DNA from: DATDAH01 sp963725155
GTDB lineage: Bacteria > Actinomycetota > Acidimicrobiia > Acidimicrobiales > DATDAH01
Reading direction: 5' to 3'
Length of the DNA: 64,000 nucleotides
NCBI GenBank assembly: GCA_963725155.1
Contig: CAVRXU010000005.1
Location: 434,001-498,000, forward strand
In this document: in pieces, positions 60,691 to 64,000 of the stretch
How positions within the stretch are numbered: the stretch's first letter is position 1
Layout of the letters: the number at the start of each line of letters is the position of its first letter
The notes under the pieces: model-generated
What the model was told of the DNA's origin: nothing
The model's database searches: none
The model's input: the letters and a program-made list of their open reading frames with translations, nothing else
Program-made: the position numbers and the translations under genes

Positions 60691-62667
60691 CTACTGCAGG
60701 TGGCGGGGGATGACCTCGTGCCAGCGGCGTCGGGCGAAGGGGTGGCCGTCTTCGGTCACGTCGAGGTCGATCTCGACCTCGTACTCGTCGGCGGTGCTCC
60801 GGACCGAGAGGCGGGCCTCGGCCACGACGGCGACCTCGGGCCAGGTGAGCTCGCAGCGGTAGGTGCCCTCGGCGCCGGCGTCGGCGGGGTCGACCGTGCT
60901 CACGTCGGTCGACCCGGTGTAGGTGTCGACGATGTGAGCCCCGTAGCGGCCGTCGTAGACGTCGCCGTGCTTGTCGTTGGCGGTGCGGCGGCGGCCGAGG
61001 ACGTCGTGTTCGATCCACCAGCGGGTCGCCGGCTGGGGAGTGTCGCCGGCAGGGGGTGCGTGGTTGTCGCCGTCGGGCGGCGGGTCGACGAAGCGGGGGT
61101 CGGGCAGGTCGGGACGCTCGGCGATGGGCAGGTCGAGGCGGATCGAGGCCTGATCGATCTCGATCGTCCCGATCGCCGGGGCGGGCCAGGCGTTGGGCCA
61201 GTCGGAACGGGCGATGGCGAGGCGCACCTCGTGGCCGGGGTCGAAGTGCCAGGTCGTGGCCTCGAGCTCGATGGTCAGGTCCAGCCACTCGCCGAAGGGC
61301 ACCGGGGTCGGCTCGATCGAGGACTCGCGGTGGGTCAGGTTCAGGAACCCGCGGGTGACCAGCGCCGACGAGCCGCCGGGCAGGCCGTCGGCCAGCTTGA
61401 GCGACAGGGTGACGACCGGTCGATCGCCGCGGACCCGGAGGTGGAGCCGGGGGTGGCCGAGGACGTCGATGCCGTCCGCGGGCGCGGGCCAGCGCAGCAG
61501 GAGCGACCGGGCCTCGTCGGCCCGCTGGTCGGTGGGCTGGCCCCACGGCAGTGACGCCGCACAGGAGTTCCACGCCGCCTCGCCGACGTCGTGGGCCTCG
61601 GGGACCAGCAATGCCCCTTCGCCGTCGACCTGGAACGACGCGGTGGCGTGCTCGGGCGGGGGCCAGGCCGGCAGCGCCCACCACTCGCCGGGGTGCTCGG
61701 CCAGGTCAGGCTCGGGCTCGACCGCGTCGCGGACGTAGACCTGGATCGGTGGTGCGGTGTCGACCCCGGTGTCGTCGCCCCGCAGGTGGTGGCCGAACCA
61801 GGCGATGAGCTCGGGAACCAGGTCGATGTGGGGACCGGGGAGGGAGGAGGCGGTGGACATGTGGCTCCACGGCCCGGCCAGCAGGCGCTTGGGACAGGTC
61901 AGGCGCTCGAACGTGCGGAACGTGTTGTTGCGGTAGCCGTCGGCCCAGCCGGCCACGAGCATCGTGGCCGCTTCGATGCGGTCGTAGCCCTGGTCGGACT
62001 CCGGGGGCCGGGTGCCCTCCCGCAGCGAGCCCTTGCGCCAGTACGGCGAATCCACCTGCTCGGTCAGCCACCGGAGGATCCACGGCTCGGTCCCGTCGAC
62101 CCGCCGTCGCCACTCCTCTCGCCACCCCTCGCCGTAGACGGCGGGGACCGGCGGCAGGGCGTTGGCCGCGATCATGTAGGTCGGGTAGTCGACGAGGTCG
62201 AGCGCCCGGAGCGAGCCCCCGACGTAGTGGACGTCGTCGGTGAAGCAGTCGTCCGTGGCGTAGATGGCACAGATGGCCTTGAGGGCAGGGGGGCGCCGGG
62301 CCGCCAGCTGCAGGGAGTTGAAGCCCGAGTAGGACGTGCCGTACATGCCGACGTGGCCGTTCGACCAGGGCTGGGCGGCCAGCCAGGCGATGACCTCGGC
62401 CAGGTCCGTCTGCTCCTCGGGCGGGTACTCGTCGGTCGCGATCCCCTCCGAGGATCCGGTGCCCCGCACGTCGACGCGGGCCACGGCGAACCCGCCCTCG
62501 TCGGCCAGGCGGCGGTACTCACCCCGGTACGAGACGGTCAGGTCGTCCTTGCGGTAGGGCAGTGCCTCGAGGACGGAGGGCCAGGGGCCGTCGCCGTCGG
62601 GCAGGACGAGGGAGACCGCCAGACGTACCCCGTCGGCCATCTCGATCCAGGTCTCGTCGTCGTGCAC
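60691..62667 (-). CDS. CocE/NonD (S15 family) acyl hydrolase or X-Pro peptidase
   Basis: 658-residue protein: an alpha/beta hydrolase with nucleophile Ser112 in GMYGTSYSGFNSL and RVDVRGTGSSEG just before it. A C-terminal jelly-roll domain typical of CocE/PepX enzymes follows (about 330-560), plus an extra C-terminal domain. Substrates range from esters to X-Pro dipeptides; the neighbouring peptide transporter favours peptides. The GTG at 62667 is 27 bp from the divergent Rieske start; -10-like elements of both genes overlap at 62677-62686. Confidence 0.88.
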   Translation of the reverse strand: MHDDETWIEMADGVRLAVSLVLPDGDGPWPSVLEALPYRKDDLTVSYRGEYRRLADEGGFAVARVDVRGTGSSEGIATDEYPPEEQTDLAEVIAWLAAQPWSNGHVGMYGTSYSGFNSLQLAARRPPALKAICAIYATDDCFTDDVHYVGGSLRALDLVDYPTYMIAANALPPVPAVYGEGWREEWRRRVDGTEPWILRWLTEQVDSPYWRKGSLREGTRPPESDQGYDRIEAATMLVAGWADGYRNNTFRTFERLTCPKRLLAGPWSHMSTASSLPGPHIDLVPELIAWFGHHLRGDDTGVDTAPPIQVYVRDAVEPEPDLAEHPGEWWALPAWPPPEHATASFQVDGEGALLVPEAHDVGEAAWNSCAASLPWGQPTDQRADEARSLLLRWPAPADGIDVLGHPRLHLRVRGDRPVVTLSLKLADGLPGGSSALVTRGFLNLTHRESSIEPTPVPFGEWLDLTIELEATTWHFDPGHEVRLAIARSDWPNAWPAPAIGTIEIDQASIRLDLPIAERPDLPDPRFVDPPPDGDNHAPPAGDTPQPATRWWIEHDVLGRRRTANDKHGDVYDGRYGAHIVDTYTGSTDVSTVDPADAGAEGTYRCELTWPEVAVVAEARLSVRSTADEYEVEIDLDVTEDGHPFARRRWHEVIPRHLQ

Positions 62668-62676
62668 GCCGGTCGA

Positions 62677-62686
62677 TATCTAGCAT
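62677..62686. promoter_or_regulatory. Overlapping divergent -10 elements
   Basis: TAGCAT (62681-62686) ends 7 bp before the GTG of the Rieske gene. On the other strand TAGATA (62682-62677) ends 9 bp before the GTG of the hydrolase gene. Both hexamers share 62681-62682, so the two leaderless-type promoters probably exclude each other. Confidence 0.5.
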
Positions 62687-62693
62687 CCCGAGG

Positions 62694-63794
62694 GTGACGG
62701 ACGGGTCAGGACTCCAACGGGCGTTGCCCCGGGCGGCGTACGTCGATGACGCGGTCTGGCAACGCGAGCGGGAACGGCTCTTCGCCCACCAGTGGTTCGC
62801 GGTCGCCCGACAGGAGGACGTGCCCGGTTCCGGTGACCGCGTGGTGGTCGACGTGGCCGGCGAGTCCGTCCTCGTGGTCCGCGATGGCGAGGAGCTGCGG
62901 GCGTTCTACAACCTGTGCCGGCACCGGGGCTCCACGCTCGTCGACCCTGGCCCCGACGGTGAGCCGTGTGCCGGCCATCTTGCGGGCGGCATCCGCTGCC
63001 CCTACCACGCCTGGACCTATGGCCTCGACGGGGGGTTGCGGCGCACGCCGTTCGTGGACGGGGTGGAGCTCGAGGCCTTCGGCCTCCATCCGGTCGGGGT
63101 CGAGTCGTGGGGCGGGTGGATCTTCGTGCACCTGACCCCGGCGGAGGCGGCCCCTCTGACTGAACAGTTGGGCGCCATCCCCGAGCGGCTGCGGCGCTAC
63201 CCGCTGGCCGACCTGCGCCGCGGTGCGGTCGAGGTGTACGACGTCGCCGCCAACTGGAAGGTCATCGCCGAGAACTTCAACGAGTGCTACCACTGCGGAC
63301 CCATCCACCCCGAGCTGTGCGACCTGGTCCCGGCCTTCCGTGGTGGTCGGGGCCTCGACTGGGAGGACGGGGTGCCCCATCGGGCGGGGGCCTGGACCTT
63401 CACCGAGTCGGGGACGTCGGACCGGGCGCCGTTCCCGGACCTCACCGACAAGGAGCGGGTACGGCACAAGGGCGAGCTCGTCTACCCCAACGTGCTGCTG
63501 TCGCTGTCGGCCGACCACGCCGCCGCGCTCGTGCTCACCCCGCTCGGCCCGGGCCGGACCCGGGTCACCGGTGAGTTCCTCTTCGCCCCCGACGAGCTGG
63601 CCCGACCGGACTTCGACCCGTCCGACGCCGTCACGTTCTGGGACCGCATCAACCGCCAGGACTGGGCGGCGTGCGAGCGGGTGCAGCGAGGGATGGGCTC
63701 TCGGATGTACACGCACGGGTGGTTCGCCCCCATGGAGGACGAGAGCGCGGACATCCGACGCTGGTACGGCCCGCTGATGGGCGAGATCCTTTGA
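62694..63794 (+). CDS. Rieske non-heme iron oxygenase alpha subunit (3)
   Basis: 366-residue oxygenase. Rieske ligands Cys75/His77 (NLCRHRGST) and Cys102/His105 (RCPYHAW); mononuclear iron His200 and His205 in ENFNECYHCGPIHPELC. The last motif closely resembles glycine-betaine-type monooxygenases. The next gene is a sarcosine-oxidase-like flavoenzyme, overlapping by 4 bp, so stepwise N-demethylation of a methylated amine is a reasonable hypothesis. No reductase gene is seen before the window ends. Confidence 0.9.
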   Translation: MTDGSGLQRALPRAAYVDDAVWQRERERLFAHQWFAVARQEDVPGSGDRVVVDVAGESVLVVRDGEELRAFYNLCRHRGSTLVDPGPDGEPCAGHLAGGIRCPYHAWTYGLDGGLRRTPFVDGVELEAFGLHPVGVESWGGWIFVHLTPAEAAPLTEQLGAIPERLRRYPLADLRRGAVEVYDVAANWKVIAENFNECYHCGPIHPELCDLVPAFRGGRGLDWEDGVPHRAGAWTFTESGTSDRAPFPDLTDKERVRHKGELVYPNVLLSLSADHAAALVLTPLGPGRTRVTGEFLFAPDELARPDFDPSDAVTFWDRINRQDWAACERVQRGMGSRMYTHGWFAPMEDESADIRRWYGPLMGEIL

Positions 63795-64000
63795 CCGGGC
63801 CCACGACAACCGAGTGCGATGTCGTCGTCGTCGGGCTCGGCGCGCTGGGCAGCGCCGCGGCCTGGGCGGCGGCCCGGCGGGGGGCGACGGTCGTCGGCCT
63901 CGAGCAGTTCGCCTTGGGGCACGACCGTGGGGCCAGCCAGGACCACTCTCGGATCATCCGGCTCAGCTACCACACGCCGGGCTACGTGGCCCTGGCCAAG
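63791..64000 (+). CDS. Sarcosine oxidase/N-methyltryptophan oxidase-like flavoenzyme (partial)
   Basis: Only the first 70 residues are in the window. TTG start overlapping the Rieske stop. VVVVGLGALGSAAAWAAARRGATVVGLEQ is the FAD dinucleotide motif, and FALGHDRGASQDHSRIIRLSYH matches the flavin-attachment and FAD-contact segment of monomeric sarcosine oxidase/SolA (GH-x-x-GSSHG-x-SRIIR pattern). It would oxidise a secondary N-methyl amine to formaldehyde, H2O2 and the demethylated amine. Confidence 0.85.
   Translation, partial: MTGPTTTECDVVVVGLGALGSAAAWAAARRGATVVGLEQFALGHDRGASQDHSRIIRLSYHTPGYVALAK

Noticed and set aside
63157..63170. TGACTGA-ACAGT, resembling the amine-regulon operator
   Set aside because: It lies inside the third Rieske coding sequence, lacks the 4-bp spacer and second full arm, and is probably chance.

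Overview
The window is a very GC-rich bacterial chromosome segment (roughly 70% G+C by eye), densely coded on both strands, with many GTG starts, 1-8 bp gene overlaps and no gene-free gap over 300 bp. A TIGR03086/mycothiol-type protein, a DDN-type deazaflavin (F420) reductase, DUF6893, a 13E12/DUF222-HNH protein and repeated leaderless-type promoters point to Actinomycetota. A free-living Acidimicrobiia-like lineage is my inference, not a proven assignment.

Layout. 0-4.5 kb: [NiFe]-hydrogenase maturation operon (unknown 187-aa protein, maturation protease, 39-aa DUF6893 peptide, hypC, hypD, hypA, hypB, nickel permease); structural genes presumably lie upstream. 4.5-16.8 kb: housekeeping and accessory genes (PIG-L deacetylase, an acyl-CoA dehydrogenase broken by seven frameshifts, lgt, two tandem APH-like kinases, beta-lactamase-fold hydrolase, PhyH dioxygenase, alkyltransferase-like protein, glutathione peroxidase, DEAD-box helicase, orphan DNA methylase containing a long perfect hairpin, PEP-mutase/ICL-family lyase). 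16.8-19.4 kb: SAM-responsive riboswitch with metX and a metY-type gene. 19.3-33 kb: methyltransferase, Fpg-like glycosylase, a proline-repeat protein, tRNA-Gly, amidase, tRNA-Cys, DUF222-HNH, a TetR/membrane protein pair with its operator, small redox genes and an SsuABC/TauABC-type transporter. 33-34.5 kb: tRNA-Val and a MaoC pair.

34.5-51 kb is the most unusual part: an amine uptake and oxidation cluster. One operon encodes two PYROXD2-like FAD oxidoreductases, a Rieske oxygenase and a class III aminotransferase. Divergent from it is a PotD-PotB-PotC transporter. Converging on that is PotA, aldehyde dehydrogenase, APC permease, UspA and a second PotD. A further divergent unit carries a second Rieske oxygenase and a BetI-like TetR regulator. 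The two divergent promoter regions share a near-identical palindrome (TGACTGA-N4-TCAGTCA type), so I infer one TetR-controlled regulon for a polyamine or quaternary amine.

51-64 kb: P1 peptidase, an acetylpolyamine-amidohydrolase-like deacetylase, S9 peptidase, a DppABCDF peptide transporter, a CocE/S15 hydrolase, and a third Rieske oxygenase followed by a sarcosine-oxidase-like flavoenzyme cut by the window end. The theme is scavenging of peptides and N-methylated or polyamine compounds.

Several genes carry single-base frameshifts, some in G or C runs (dppB, dppD, a methyltransferase start). These look more like residual sequence errors than real decay.
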